A DNA stretch of 52,338 nt from Pseudomonadota bacterium (GTDB taxonomy: Bacteria; Pseudomonadota; Alphaproteobacteria; Rhizobiales; Rhizobiaceae), in contig JAEXYH010000063.1 of assembly GCA_023451735.1 (NCBI GenBank), forward strand, positions 1-52,338. The letters run 5' to 3'. Shown here in pieces: positions 26,315 to 35,848 of the stretch (its first letter is position 1; each line of letters opens with the position of its first letter). A program made the translations under genes and the position numbers. The notes beneath the pieces are model-generated. The model was not told the DNA's origin and made no database searches. It worked only from the letters and a program-made list of their open reading frames with translations.

Positions 26315-27403
26315 TCAAACGCGATATGTCCTACCGTCGGCATCAAAAAGATGCAGCTTGCCGGGGGCGGCCTTCAGACGCACGATATCACCTTTCGACA
26401 CATCGGATTTACCCGGCAGTTTGACGATGACGGGCTCTTCGCCCTCTCCCCCTTCGAGGTAAAGCAGGGTTACCTCACCGAGCGCTTCGACGAGCAGGAC
26501 GCGGCCCTCGAGCAGGTAATCCTCCCCTGTCGACACCTCGAGATCCTCGGGGCGCACGCCAAGGCTTGCAGACTTGCCCTTGTCGCTTTCAGGAACAGTG
26601 ATCGGCACGCTGGCGGGACGGCTACCCGCAAGACTGACCGAGGTAGTCGCGCCAGGTTCGTTTACCGTCACCGGCAAGATGTTCATGGCCGGCGAGCCTA
26701 TGAACCGGGCAACGAAGAGGTTGGCCGGACGCTCATAGAGTTCCAGCGGCGGACCGACCTGTTCGATCTTGCCGGCGGACAGGACCACGATACGGTCGGC
26801 AAGCGTCATCGCCTCCACCTGATCGTGGGTGACGTAGATCATCGTCGTATCGGCCATTTTCTCCTTCAGCTTGGCAATCTCGATGCGGGTCGCGACACGC
26901 AGCGCCGCATCGAGATTCGACAATGGCTCGTCGAAGAGGAAGACCTTGGGGTTGCGGCAGATGGCGCGACCGATCGCAACACGCTGGCGCTGGCCGCCGG
27001 AAAGCGCTTTCGGAAGACGGTCGAGATAAGGCGTGAGCTGGAGAATATCGGCCGCCGCGCGGACGCGGCGATCGATTTCGGTCTTGCTTTCGCGAGCGAT
27101 CTTCATGCCGAAAGCCATATTGTCGTAAACCGTCATATGCGGGTAGAGCGCATAGGACTGGAAGACCATGGCGATGCCGCGTCGGGACGGAGGTATCTCG
27201 TTCACCACTTCGCCATCGATCGACATTTCGCCAGAGGTCACGGTTTCGAGCCCGGCGATCATCCGAAGCAGGGTCGATTTTCCGCAGCCAGACGGGCCGA
27301 CGAAGACGATGAACTCTCCCTGTTCTATGGTGAGGTCGATGCCGTGCAGCACCTTGACCTGACCATAGGACTTGCGGATTTCCTTAAGCGTGACGCCGGT
27401 CAT
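26315..27403 (-). CDS. aglK: alpha-glucoside ABC transporter ATP-binding protein AglK
   Basis: A 362-residue ATPase of the MalK/UgpC type. Walker A is GPSGCGKST, the signature LSGGQRQR, Walker B VFLFDEPLSNLD and the switch histidine IYVTHDQVEAM; the C-terminal regulatory barrel includes GVRPEDLEV. After Walker B the usual LRVxMR reads LRVATRIEIAKL, a small family variation. It energises AglE-AglF-AglG and is the last gene of the operon (aglE-F-G-A-K), 29 bases after aglA. A MalK-like ATPase at this place matches S. meliloti aglK. Confidence 0.92.
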   Translation of the reverse strand: MTGVTLKEIRKSYGQVKVLHGIDLTIEQGEFIVFVGPSGCGKSTLLRMIAGLETVTSGEMSIDGEVVNEIPPSRRGIAMVFQSYALYPHMTVYDNMAFGMKIARESKTEIDRRVRAAADILQLTPYLDRLPKALSGGQRQRVAIGRAICRNPKVFLFDEPLSNLDAALRVATRIEIAKLKEKMADTTMIYVTHDQVEAMTLADRIVVLSAGKIEQVGPPLELYERPANLFVARFIGSPAMNILPVTVNEPGATTSVSLAGSRPASVPITVPESDKGKSASLGVRPEDLEVSTGEDYLLEGRVLLVEALGEVTLLYLEGGEGEEPVIVKLPGKSDVSKGDIVRLKAAPGKLHLFDADGRTYRV

Positions 27404-27432
27404 GACCTTCCCTCCTCCCCTAACTTTCTCTT

Positions 27433-29100
27433 TTACACCTGGCGGGCGAAGAACGCGCCCCAGGCCGGTAGTTCAATGCCTTGCCCGTTGCGCGCGGCCT
27501 CGAAGCCGTGGCCATCCAGCGCTTCCCATTCACCTGTCGGCAATGTTCCCGATATGGAACTAGCGCTCATGTTGAAAATGCACAGGAGCGTCTCGTTGCC
27601 ATAGTGCCGCTGATAGGAGAGCATTGGCCCATTCTCGGGCAGGAAGCTGATGTCACCCTTCGCGAGAGCCGGATGCAGCTTGCGGAAGGCGAGAAAGCGC
27701 CGGTACTGTTCCAGCACCGAGGCCGGGTCGCCATATTGGGCGCTGACGGCTTTCAGCTGGTGTTCGACCGGGATCGGCAGCCAGGTGCGCTCGGCAGTCG
27801 AGAAACCTGCCTGCAGCGCCTGTGCATCCCAGGCCATCGGCGTGCGGCAACCATCGCGACCCTTGAATTCCGGCCAGAACTGAATGCCATAGGGATCCTG
27901 AAGATCGGCATAGGCGATATCGGCCTCCGTCAGGCCAAGCTCCTCACCCTGATAAAGACAGACGGAGCCGCGCTGGGAAAGCAGGATGGCGGACAGCATC
28001 TTGGCGAAGCCGTCGCGGTCGAGAACCTCCTGGCCCCAGCGGCTGACATGGCGCACCACGTCATGGTTGGAGAAAGCCCAGCAGACCCATCCTTCCGGGG
28101 CTGCGGCGGCAAAGGCATGTTGCGTTTCCACCACGCGAGCAGGCGTCAGCGGATCGGGCGCCAGGAATTCGAAGGCGTAGCACATATGCATCTTGTCGCC
28201 ACCGGATGTGTATTCGCCGACGATCTCCAGTCCGCGCTGGCTATCACCAACTTCACCGACAGCGGCGATGGCTGGAAACTCGTTCAACACGGCACGAAAG
28301 CGCTTGAGGAACTCGATGTTTTCCGGTCGGCTCTTGTCGTAGAGGTGCTCCTGGAAATTATAGGGATTTACCGCCGGAGCCGTGGATGCATTACGACGCG
28401 AGGGATCAAGCGCCGGGTTGTCCCGCAGTTCCTTGTCGTGGAAATAGAAGTTGATCGTGTCGAGGCGGAAACCATCGACACCGCGCTTCAGCCAGAAGCG
28501 GGTGAGATCAAGCAGCGCATCCTGTACCTCGGCATTATGCAGGTTCAGATCCGGCTGCGAGGTAAGGAAATTGTGCATGTAATATTGCATGCGCGTCGGA
28601 TCCCAGTGCCAGGCGGACCCGCCGAAGATCGACAGCCAGTTGTTGGGCGGCGAGCCGTCCGGCTTTGCATCGGACCAGACATACCAGTCGGCCTTGGGAT
28701 TGAAGCGCGAGGAGCGGCTTTCGATAAACCAGGGATGTTGATCCGACGAGTGGGACATCACGAGATCGATCATCACCTTGATGCCGAGACGATGCGCTTC
28801 AGCGATCAAGCCATCGAAATCAGACAGCGTTCCGAACATCGGATCGACATCGATATAATTCGAGACGTCGTAGCCGAAATCCTTCATCGGCGACGGGAAA
28901 AAGGGGGAGATCCAGACGGCATCCGCGCCGAGCGCTGCGATATGCGGCAGGCGGGCGGTAATGCCCTTCAGATCGCCGATCCCGTCCCCGTTCGAATCCT
29001 GAAAGGAGCGCGGGTAGATCTGGTAGATGACAGCGCCACGCCACCAATCCCGGTCAGGACCATCGTCCGGCGTCGCGACTGCTTCTGCGGAAATGCTCAT
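27433..29100 (-). CDS. aglA: alpha-glucosidase AglA (GH13)
   Basis: A 555-residue cytoplasmic GH13 enzyme hydrolysing imported alpha-glucosides such as sucrose, maltose or trehalose. The barrel begins WWRGAVIYQIYPRSFQDSNGDGIGDLKGI; the catalytic residues are D214 (GVDGFRLDTINF), E283 (AVGEVGD) and D347 (FSNHDVVR). There is no signal peptide, so it acts inside the cell on what AglEFGK brings in. It sits between the permease and ATPase genes, 26 and 29 bases away from each, as in the agl operon of S. meliloti. Confidence 0.94.
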   Translation of the reverse strand: MSISAEAVATPDDGPDRDWWRGAVIYQIYPRSFQDSNGDGIGDLKGITARLPHIAALGADAVWISPFFPSPMKDFGYDVSNYIDVDPMFGTLSDFDGLIAEAHRLGIKVMIDLVMSHSSDQHPWFIESRSSRFNPKADWYVWSDAKPDGSPPNNWLSIFGGSAWHWDPTRMQYYMHNFLTSQPDLNLHNAEVQDALLDLTRFWLKRGVDGFRLDTINFYFHDKELRDNPALDPSRRNASTAPAVNPYNFQEHLYDKSRPENIEFLKRFRAVLNEFPAIAAVGEVGDSQRGLEIVGEYTSGGDKMHMCYAFEFLAPDPLTPARVVETQHAFAAAAPEGWVCWAFSNHDVVRHVSRWGQEVLDRDGFAKMLSAILLSQRGSVCLYQGEELGLTEADIAYADLQDPYGIQFWPEFKGRDGCRTPMAWDAQALQAGFSTAERTWLPIPVEHQLKAVSAQYGDPASVLEQYRRFLAFRKLHPALAKGDISFLPENGPMLSYQRHYGNETLLCIFNMSASSISGTLPTGEWEALDGHGFEAARNGQGIELPAWGAFFARQV

Positions 29101-29126
29101 TCAATATCCTTGTTCGTTTGTATGAA

Positions 29127-30299
29127 TCAGCCGCCCTTGACTGAGCCCGCGAGGAGGCCGCGGACGAGATATCGCTGCAGGGCAAAAAAGACGATAATCG
29201 GGACGATGATGGTAATGAAGGCGGAAGCGGTGAGGATTTCCCACTTTCCCCCCATGGAACCAAGCAGCGCATTGAGGGCGCCTGTCAGGACCAGCTGATC
29301 CTTGCCGGTGCCCAGGAAAACCATGGCGACGAGAAGGTCGTTCCAGGTCCAGAGGAACTGGAAGATGGAAAAGGATGCCAGCGCCGGGAAGGACAGGGGC
29401 AGCACGATGCGGACGAAGATTTCGAAGTCGCTGGCGCCATCGACACGGGCGGATTCGATCACTTCCTTCGGCAGGCCCGCGATATAATTGCGCAGGAGAT
29501 AGATCGCGAGCGGCATGCCGAAGGCGGCATGCGCCAGCCAGATACCCACGTAACTGCGGGACGCGATGCCGAAGAAGGCCCCGATCTCGTTATACATCTT
29601 CAAGAGCGGTATAAGCGACATCTGCAGAGGTACGACGATCAAGCCAACGACCACAGCGATAATGATCGCCCTGCCCGGAAAATGCATCCATGACAGCGCG
29701 TAAGCCGCAAAGGCCGAAATAAGGATGGGGATGATCGTTGCCGGGATGGCGACGGTGAGCGAATTCACGAAAGCCTGACCGATGCCCTGCGACGTCAGCA
29801 CCGTACGGTAGTTATCGAGCGTGAAGCTCGGTGGCTGTGTCACGGAGAGATAGACGCGCTTGCCGCGCTTGTCGTCGAATGGCGCATTCTTCGAATAAAC
29901 GTAACTGCCGTCCTGATTGACGGTCAGCGTTTCGCCGTCACCGAGATCGGCTGCCTCGCCGGCGACAAATTCGGTCGGAGCCGCTACCTTGGTGCCGAAG
30001 GCGCTGACCGCGCCTGCCGCAGCTGCGCCTTCGCCACCTTCGAAGACGGAGCCGGAGATCACGTAATTCGGTCCCTCCTGCCTTGCTGTAGAGGGATCTC
30101 CGAGACGAGCGGCACTGGTTTCGGCAGCGCCGGTGAACGACGTCCACCAGCCGGACGAGGTGATCTGCCCCGGGTCCCGCAGCGAGGTAACGAGAATGCC
30201 GATCGTCGGGATCAGCCAGAGAATGCAAATCACCAAGACCGAAAAATGAACGATCAGGCGCGGAAGGCCGATACGGCGAAAGTTAATCGCTGCGTTCAT
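29127..30299 (-). CDS. aglG: alpha-glucoside ABC transporter permease AglG
   Basis: A 390-residue MalG-type permease. Helix 1 is about 14-36; five more helices follow from about residue 180, with the EAA loop EVIESARVDGASDFEIFVRIVLPLSFPA. Between helix 1 and helix 2 lies a periplasmic insert of about 130 residues that ordinary MalG proteins lack. Its end, GETLTVNQDGSYVYSKN, resembles VCBS/cadherin-like repeats. One base separates it from aglF. Confidence 0.92.
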   Translation of the reverse strand: MNAAINFRRIGLPRLIVHFSVLVICILWLIPTIGILVTSLRDPGQITSSGWWTSFTGAAETSAARLGDPSTARQEGPNYVISGSVFEGGEGAAAAGAVSAFGTKVAAPTEFVAGEAADLGDGETLTVNQDGSYVYSKNAPFDDKRGKRVYLSVTQPPSFTLDNYRTVLTSQGIGQAFVNSLTVAIPATIIPILISAFAAYALSWMHFPGRAIIIAVVVGLIVVPLQMSLIPLLKMYNEIGAFFGIASRSYVGIWLAHAAFGMPLAIYLLRNYIAGLPKEVIESARVDGASDFEIFVRIVLPLSFPALASFSIFQFLWTWNDLLVAMVFLGTGKDQLVLTGALNALLGSMGGKWEILTASAFITIIVPIIVFFALQRYLVRGLLAGSVKGG

Positions 30300-30300
30300 C

Positions 30301-31314
30301 TCAGTGTCCTCCCCGGTCTTCGCTGGCCTGACGAATGTTCCAGATCATGATCGGGGTGACGGCCGCCATGATGATCAGCGCAATGACGGCGCTTCGGCCC
30401 GAGTCGCCGCCGCCACGGAACATCCAGTCGAACATCAGATTTGCCAGCACCATCGTGTTCCATTGACCATTGGTCATGGTCAGCACGATGTCGAAGACTT
30501 TCAGGACGAGGATGGTGATCGTCGTCCAGACGACGGCGATGGTGCCCCATATCTGCGGCACCATGATCTTCCAGAAGATCTGCCAGCCATTGGCGCCATC
30601 GATCACGGCCGCCTCGATCGTCTCCTCTGGAATGCCGCGAAGCGCGGCCGACAAGATCACCATGGCAAAGCCGGTCTGGATCCAGATCAGGATCACCATC
30701 AGAAAGAAGTTGTTCCAGATCGGCATGGCGATCCAGACCTGCGGATCGCCGCCGAAATACTGCACTATGGCGTTCAGGAGGCCGATCTGCGTGCCATCAG
30801 CGCCGCGATATTCGTAGATGAATTTCCAGATGACGGATGCGCCGACGAAAGAGATCGCCATCGGCATGAAGATCAGGCTTTTGGCGATATTGCCCCACCA
30901 GATGCGATCGGTGAGCACCGCGATGACGAGCCCGAAGAAGGTACAGGCGGCCGGCACGACCGCAAGCCAGAGGATGTTGTTGAAGATCGATTGGCGGAAC
31001 TGTCCATCGGTCGCCGCCCATTTGTAGTTGGCGAGCCCAACGAAATCACCGCCGGAGCGATCATAGAAGGACAGGATGAAGGTCGCGATGACGGGATAAA
31101 CGAGGTAAACGACCAGCAACAGCAGCGCGGGACCAAGGAAAAGCCAGGGCCGGATCGCTGCGTGGGTCTTGAGATTGGCTGAAATCCGCCGCACGTCTCC
31201 CGAGCGAACCGGTAGCACGATCTGCAGCAGCTTGTCGGAAAGCCAGTAATATAACGCACAGGCAAATACGCCGGCGATCACCGCGCCGAAGGCTGATACG
31301 ATCTGCGATGCCAT
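30301..31314 (-). CDS. aglF: alpha-glucoside ABC transporter permease AglF
   Basis: A 337-residue MalF-type permease. It has an extra N-terminal helix (ASQIVSAFGAVIAGVFACALYYWL), then the usual helices starting at IRPWLFLGPALLLLVVYLVYP, and the EAA loop ETIEAAVIDGANGWQIFWKIMVPQIWG. GGGAGGGG lies before the ATG. A 193-base spacer with a rhizobial repeat separates it from aglE, so the repeat is transcribed within the operon and may set the ratio of binding protein to permease. Confidence 0.92.
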   Translation of the reverse strand: MASQIVSAFGAVIAGVFACALYYWLSDKLLQIVLPVRSGDVRRISANLKTHAAIRPWLFLGPALLLLVVYLVYPVIATFILSFYDRSGGDFVGLANYKWAATDGQFRQSIFNNILWLAVVPAACTFFGLVIAVLTDRIWWGNIAKSLIFMPMAISFVGASVIWKFIYEYRGADGTQIGLLNAIVQYFGGDPQVWIAMPIWNNFFLMVILIWIQTGFAMVILSAALRGIPEETIEAAVIDGANGWQIFWKIMVPQIWGTIAVVWTTITILVLKVFDIVLTMTNGQWNTMVLANLMFDWMFRGGGDSGRSAVIALIIMAAVTPIMIWNIRQASEDRGGH

Positions 31315-31349
31315 ACTGCCCCTCCCAGTTTTCGTTCGTTTTAGCGTAG

Positions 31350-31482
31350 CCCCTCATCCGGCTGCCGCCACCTTCTCCCCACTCGCGGGAAGAAGGGAGT
31401 TGCCGCACCGCCTCCGATCACCCTCGCCCGGTTTACGGGGGAGAGGGTGCGCCAAGCGTAGTGGAGGCGGGCTGTAGGGTGC
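31350..31482. repeat. rhizobial intergenic palindromic repeat within the agl operon
   Basis: About 130 bases made of two imperfect hairpins: CCTTCTCCCC-ACTCGC-GGGAAGAAGG near 31371-31396, and CACCCTCGCCCG-GTTTA-CGGGGGAGAGGGTG near 31418-31448. It opens with CCCCTCATCCGGCTGCCGCC. This wording is familiar as a dispersed intergenic repeat of Rhizobium and Agrobacterium genomes (RIME/IMU-like). Only one copy is seen in this window, so repetition rests on recall. Confidence 0.6.
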
Positions 31483-31507
31483 CTTTCAGTCCTCGAGATG
31501 CCGCGAC

Positions 31508-32869
31508 TTACTTCAACCCGTCCCAAGCTTTCTGGATTTCACCCGCCGCGGTCTTGGCATCCTTGCCGCCGACATAATCGATCATGCCGGTCCAGAAGGC
31601 GCCGGCGCCGATCTTGCCGGGCATAAGGTCGGAGGCATCGAAGCGGAAGGTGGTCGCCGTCGTCAGCAACTCGCCCTGCTTGCGCAGAACGTCATTGGCA
31701 TAGGCTTCCGGCTTTACCCCTTTGAAAGGCGTGAGGAACGATGCCTGGGCCATGTAGATCTCATGGGCGATCGGGGTCTTCAGAAATTCGATGAAGGCCT
31801 GGGCGGCGGGACTATCTTTTGTAATGGCAAACATCGTGCCGGCGCCAAGAACCGGCGTGCCGAGTTCAGGCTTGGATGCGTAGGTGGGAAGGTAGAAGAA
31901 ATCGGCATCGACACCGAGTTCCTTATCCGGTGGGAAGAAGGATGGGACGAAGGATGCTTGGTGATGCAGGTAGCATTTCGGCGGGATATCGAAGAGGCCC
32001 TTCGGGCTGTCGCGGAAGTCGGTCGAAGTAACCGCCGCCACGCCACCGGCGACATATTTGTCGTTCTTGGCGAACTTGCCGAATTCCTCGATCGCGCCAA
32101 CTACGGCCGGATCGTCGAACTTGACCTCGTTCGTCACCCACTTGTCGTAGGTCTCCGGCGTCTGGGTGCGCAGCATCATATCCTCGACCCAATCGGTGGC
32201 CGGCCAGCCCGTCGCGCCGCCTGAACCGAGACCGATACACCACGGCACGCCGCCATCCTCGACGATCTGGTCGGAAAGCTCGATCAGTTCCTCCATCGTC
32301 TTGGGAATTTCATAACCGGCTTCCTCGAAATTTTCCGGCACGTACCAAACGATCGACTTCAGATCGGCCTTGTAGGGGAAGCCAAAATACCCTTCCTGAC
32401 CATCCTTGCTCTTGTAAGTGCCGTATTTGACCCAGTCTTCGCCGGAGCCGTAATTGGTCTTGACCCAATCCATGGTTTCCTGACCAAGCGGCGTCAGGAA
32501 ACCCTTGGTCGCAAGATCTGCCAGAAGGCCGGGCTGCGGGATGATGGCGATGTTCGGCGGCGAGCCCGCCTGGGTGTCGATGACGATCTGCTGCTCGTAG
32601 TTTTCCGAGGAGGAATATTTGCCGTTGGCGCCGGTGGCGGCATTAAAATAGGCAAGCACGCTGTTGAACAGGACTTCGTCTTCGCCACGCCAGGGACCAA
32701 ACAGCGTCAGGCTCTGGCCCTTGATATCAGCATGTGCGGCCTTGAAATCCTCGAAGCTTTTCCAGTTGAACTTCGGGTCCTCACCCGGAGGAAATTTCAG
32801 TTCCTGCGCGTGGGCAGCACCCGCGATCAGGGCGACCATGGCGGTGCCGATCCATACCGAAGTCCTCAT
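31508..32869 (-). CDS. aglE: alpha-glucoside-binding periplasmic protein AglE
   Basis: A 453-residue solute-binding protein. The signal peptide runs to about residue 21 (cleavage AHA-QE). The mature part has the usual MalE-like pattern (QSLTLFGPWRGEDEVLFNSVLAYFNAATG, QIVIDTQAGSPPNIAIIPQPG, GVPWCIGLGSGGATGWPATDW). ATG at 32869 follows GGGAGG by eight bases; TTG at 32872 is the alternative. It is the first gene of the operon. No LacI-type regulator precedes it, unlike the S. meliloti agl locus where aglR is upstream; the next gene is folD. Confidence 0.92.
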   Translation of the reverse strand: MRTSVWIGTAMVALIAGAAHAQELKFPPGEDPKFNWKSFEDFKAAHADIKGQSLTLFGPWRGEDEVLFNSVLAYFNAATGANGKYSSSENYEQQIVIDTQAGSPPNIAIIPQPGLLADLATKGFLTPLGQETMDWVKTNYGSGEDWVKYGTYKSKDGQEGYFGFPYKADLKSIVWYVPENFEEAGYEIPKTMEELIELSDQIVEDGGVPWCIGLGSGGATGWPATDWVEDMMLRTQTPETYDKWVTNEVKFDDPAVVGAIEEFGKFAKNDKYVAGGVAAVTSTDFRDSPKGLFDIPPKCYLHHQASFVPSFFPPDKELGVDADFFYLPTYASKPELGTPVLGAGTMFAITKDSPAAQAFIEFLKTPIAHEIYMAQASFLTPFKGVKPEAYANDVLRKQGELLTTATTFRFDASDLMPGKIGAGAFWTGMIDYVGGKDAKTAAGEIQKAWDGLK

Positions 32870-33030
32870 CAAATCATCCTCCCGTCAGCGTTCGATCAAA
32901 CTCGATCTACGTCACGGCCCCCAATTGAAAAGAAGCCTGTCGGGATAGTGATTTAACGCAGTTTCGAAGGAATCAAGGGGGCACCTGCGCAACCAATTGT
33001 CGCGCAACCGGGATGGCACATCCTATGGGA

Positions 33031-33930
33031 TCAAAATTTCGGCGCGGCCAGGCCTTCAGCACGATGGGCAGCGATCACCGTATTGGCCATCAGCATGGCG
33101 ATCGTCATAGGGCCGACACCACCCGGAACGGGGGTGATCGATGCGGCGATTTCTGAAGCCTCCGCGAAAGCGACATCGCCAACAAGCTTGGTCTTGCCCT
33201 CGCCTTTTTCCGGCGCCGGCACGCGATTGATACCGACGTCGACGACAGTTGCGCCGGGCTTCACCCAATCGCGCTTGACCATCTCGGCCCGACCGACGGC
33301 AGCCACGAGAATATCGGCATTGCGGCAGACGGATGCGAGATCCTTTGTGCGCGAATGCGCCATGGTAACGGTGGCGTTTGCAGCGAGAAGCAGAAGACCC
33401 ATCGGTTTGCCGAACAGGTTGGAGCGGCCTATGACTACGGCGTTGAGGCCCGACAGGTCTTCTCCATGAACGCGCTTGACCAGCAGCATGGCGCCGGCCG
33501 GCGTGCAGGAAATCAGACCACTTTCGAGATCACCCGTGGCGATCTTGCCGGCATTGGCGATGTTCAGGCCGTCCACGTCCTTCTCGGGCAGGATCGACTG
33601 GACGATAGTATCGGAATCGAAATGCTTCGGCAGCGGCAGCTGGACGAGAATGCCATGGATCTCCGGGTCGGCGTTCAGGGTATCGACAAGAGCCTGCAAC
33701 TCTTCCTGCGTCGTCTCTTCCGGCAGCGTGTGCTGGACGGAGTTGAAGCCGCATTGCTTGGCCATCTTGCCCTTGGAATTGACATAGGCGTGGCTAGCCG
33801 GATCATTGCCGACAATAACAACCGCGAGGCCCGGCTTGACACCGGTTTTGCCTTCCAGCGATGCGGATGCTTCGGTTACGGCGGAAACCACGGAAGCGGC
33901 CGCTTCCTTCCCATCGATCACAAATGCCAC
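33031..33930 (-). CDS. folD: methylenetetrahydrofolate dehydrogenase/cyclohydrolase FolD
   Basis: A 299-residue bifunctional enzyme interconverting methylene-, methenyl- and formyl-tetrahydrofolate with NADP. The catalytic lysine is in SHAYVNSKGKMAKQCG; also seen are HGILVQLPLPKH, the NADP loop VIGRSNLFGKPMG and the C-terminal TPVPGGVGPMTIAMLMANT. The start is GTG at 33930 with GAGGAG six bases before it, which gives the standard length; an upstream reading to 33993 has no ribosome site. It stands between agl and the Wzz-like gene and shows no link to either. Confidence 0.95.
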   Translation of the reverse strand: MAFVIDGKEAAASVVSAVTEASASLEGKTGVKPGLAVVIVGNDPASHAYVNSKGKMAKQCGFNSVQHTLPEETTQEELQALVDTLNADPEIHGILVQLPLPKHFDSDTIVQSILPEKDVDGLNIANAGKIATGDLESGLISCTPAGAMLLVKRVHGEDLSGLNAVVIGRSNLFGKPMGLLLLAANATVTMAHSRTKDLASVCRNADILVAAVGRAEMVKRDWVKPGATVVDVGINRVPAPEKGEGKTKLVGDVAFAEASEIAASITPVPGGVGPMTIAMLMANTVIAAHRAEGLAAPKF

Positions 33931-34047
33931 AGTGAACTCCTCGCTTCTCAGCGTCAAATTAGGGGATCGACAGACGGCCGATTGCCCGTCCACGCCCTAT
34001 GCTGTCCCGATCAGGCAAATGCAAGGAGTTTGTGTCTGTGGACCGGA

Positions 34048-35760
34048 TCAGCCGGTTGCCCTCAGCTGACGGTACGCGTGTTCGGCGACCAGTTCGCGAA
34101 GTTCCGCGAGCTCCTGCTGCAACTGCCGCAATTCTTCCTGATCGTATTGCGGGACATCCGCAGACGCATCGACCCAAAGTTGCCATCCCTCCTCACCTCG
34201 GCGGTTCGAGGACTCGCCAATCAACGCGCCGACATGCGGCGGCAAGGCCGCTTCTTTCACGGGCAGGCGGTTTTCGATCAGCAGCGAGCGTATCCGGTCG
34301 CCAAAGGCGGTGTCATTTGCAGCGAAGCGCTCCTCCTCCGGCTCGTGGCCGTTGTGACCTCCGTTCCCGTCATCCTGAGAAAGCCACGTATCGTCCGCAG
34401 TGACATCCGCTGCAGCGGGTTCGGCCAGAAGATCGTATCCCGGCACGTCCAGATGGACCGGCATCTCGTCAAATTCATTCGCCAGGCGCGACTGACGTCG
34501 ATAGCGCAAAGCCGCCCATCCGAGACCGGCCAGAAGGCCCAAGAGAGCGCCTAAGCCTGCGAGCCTCACGACGTCCGGTCCAAGCCGCTCGGCAGAAGCC
34601 GGCGATGCGGCTACCAGAACAGGCGCGGCAGATACCGCAACCGATCTGGAAGACAAAGGCGCCTCTTCGATCTTTTCGAGATTATGGCGCGCCTCTTCAG
34701 CCGCTGCCTGGAGGGATGACAGCTGTGCAGCCATCTCATTCAGCGACTTGTCCGCATCGAGAGCCGTTTTGCGATCATTGAGCTCTGCCAGGGATTTAGT
34801 CGTCGATGCGAAGTCATTCTTGAGCGATGCCACGAGTTGGCGCAGCGCACTGCCGATATCCCGTTTGGCGCCATCGAGAGCACCTTGGGCAGCAACGAGA
34901 CGCGGATGGAGTGGACCGAGATTGACGGCGAGCTGCTGCACGCTCAGCTCTGCCTGAACATATCGCTGGCGCTCATATTCGAGGCCGGTAAATTCCAGGC
35001 TGTCGGGAAGCGGCTTGGCGAGCACATCCGCAAGTTTCATCGACGATGCCACCTGCTGCTTGTCGCCCAATTCCGCCAGGCGCTGTTCGGTGCCGGCGAT
35101 ATCTGTGTCGAGGGTGCGGCGCTCTTCATGCAGGGCCTGAAGTTTTCTGCGCGTTGTGTCGTTCAGCTTGCCGATGAAACCTGCGAGTGCGGATTCGGCC
35201 CGGCCAGCAGCCTTGCGCATCGCATCCACCTGAGGACTCGGCGTCTCGCCGACATTCGAAACGAGTGCACGCCGAAGTTCATTCCCCAGCTGATTGGCGA
35301 GCACGGACGCGGTTTGCGGATCATCGGCTTTCGCGCCGAGCACGATTTTTTCGCCGGCAGCGTCGTAAGCGACGGACATGGCCGCGCGCAGCCGCCGACG
35401 TGCGGCTTCCTCCAGTTGCGACACCGTCGTCACCTTGCCCGAAACGACCTCGGAGATCACCCGAGTAATGGTCGGGCGGTTTTCCTTGCCGTCGGCAAGG
35501 TTGAGAGTGCGGATCACATTGTCCAGAGCCGTCTTCGAACCAAGCTCCCGGATGGCAGAATGAACAGTATTCCCGCTTTGGCCCGCTACTGCGATCTCGG
35601 TCTCAGCTCTGAATTGTGTGCCTTGGAGCTGAAGGGCGACGAAGGGTATGGTGATGCCGAAAGCGGCGGTCATTCCAACAGTTAGGAAAACTGCGTGAAG
35701 CCGGCGAAAGATCGACGGCGTTTCATCGAACGCTTGCCTGTCCTCTGCCTCGGCATACAT
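34048..35760 (-). CDS. Wzz/GumC-like polysaccharide co-polymerase without kinase domain
   Basis: A 570-residue inner-membrane protein. Helix 1 is about 25-47 and helix 2 about 396-420; between them is a periplasmic region with the Wzz-type start (FRAETEIAVAG) and a long helical section (about 175-370) rich in Ala, Glu and Arg, expected to form the coiled coil typical of GumC/ExoP. The C-terminal 150 residues are cytoplasmic and lack the Walker motifs of a BY-kinase. Such proteins control length and export of surface polysaccharide. The WecG-like gene lies 88 bases upstream on the same strand; no other exopolysaccharide genes are nearby. Confidence 0.72.
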   Translation of the reverse strand: MYAEAEDRQAFDETPSIFRRLHAVFLTVGMTAAFGITIPFVALQLQGTQFRAETEIAVAGQSGNTVHSAIRELGSKTALDNVIRTLNLADGKENRPTITRVISEVVSGKVTTVSQLEEAARRRLRAAMSVAYDAAGEKIVLGAKADDPQTASVLANQLGNELRRALVSNVGETPSPQVDAMRKAAGRAESALAGFIGKLNDTTRRKLQALHEERRTLDTDIAGTEQRLAELGDKQQVASSMKLADVLAKPLPDSLEFTGLEYERQRYVQAELSVQQLAVNLGPLHPRLVAAQGALDGAKRDIGSALRQLVASLKNDFASTTKSLAELNDRKTALDADKSLNEMAAQLSSLQAAAEEARHNLEKIEEAPLSSRSVAVSAAPVLVAASPASAERLGPDVVRLAGLGALLGLLAGLGWAALRYRRQSRLANEFDEMPVHLDVPGYDLLAEPAAADVTADDTWLSQDDGNGGHNGHEPEEERFAANDTAFGDRIRSLLIENRLPVKEAALPPHVGALIGESSNRRGEEGWQLWVDASADVPQYDQEELRQLQQELAELRELVAEHAYRQLRATG

Positions 35761-35848
35761 TGCTCACCACCTCTGCGCGCAGCGGAGCCGACATTGCCCG
35801 CAGTCATTAACGCAGTCTAAATTTTCGTGGCAAACAAAAGGTTAACCG

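Noticed and set aside
27481..29298. 605-residue plus-strand frame opposite aglA
   Set aside because: Antisense to a clear GH13 enzyme with all catalytic residues; the translation is Arg/Ala/Gly-rich and resembles no protein.
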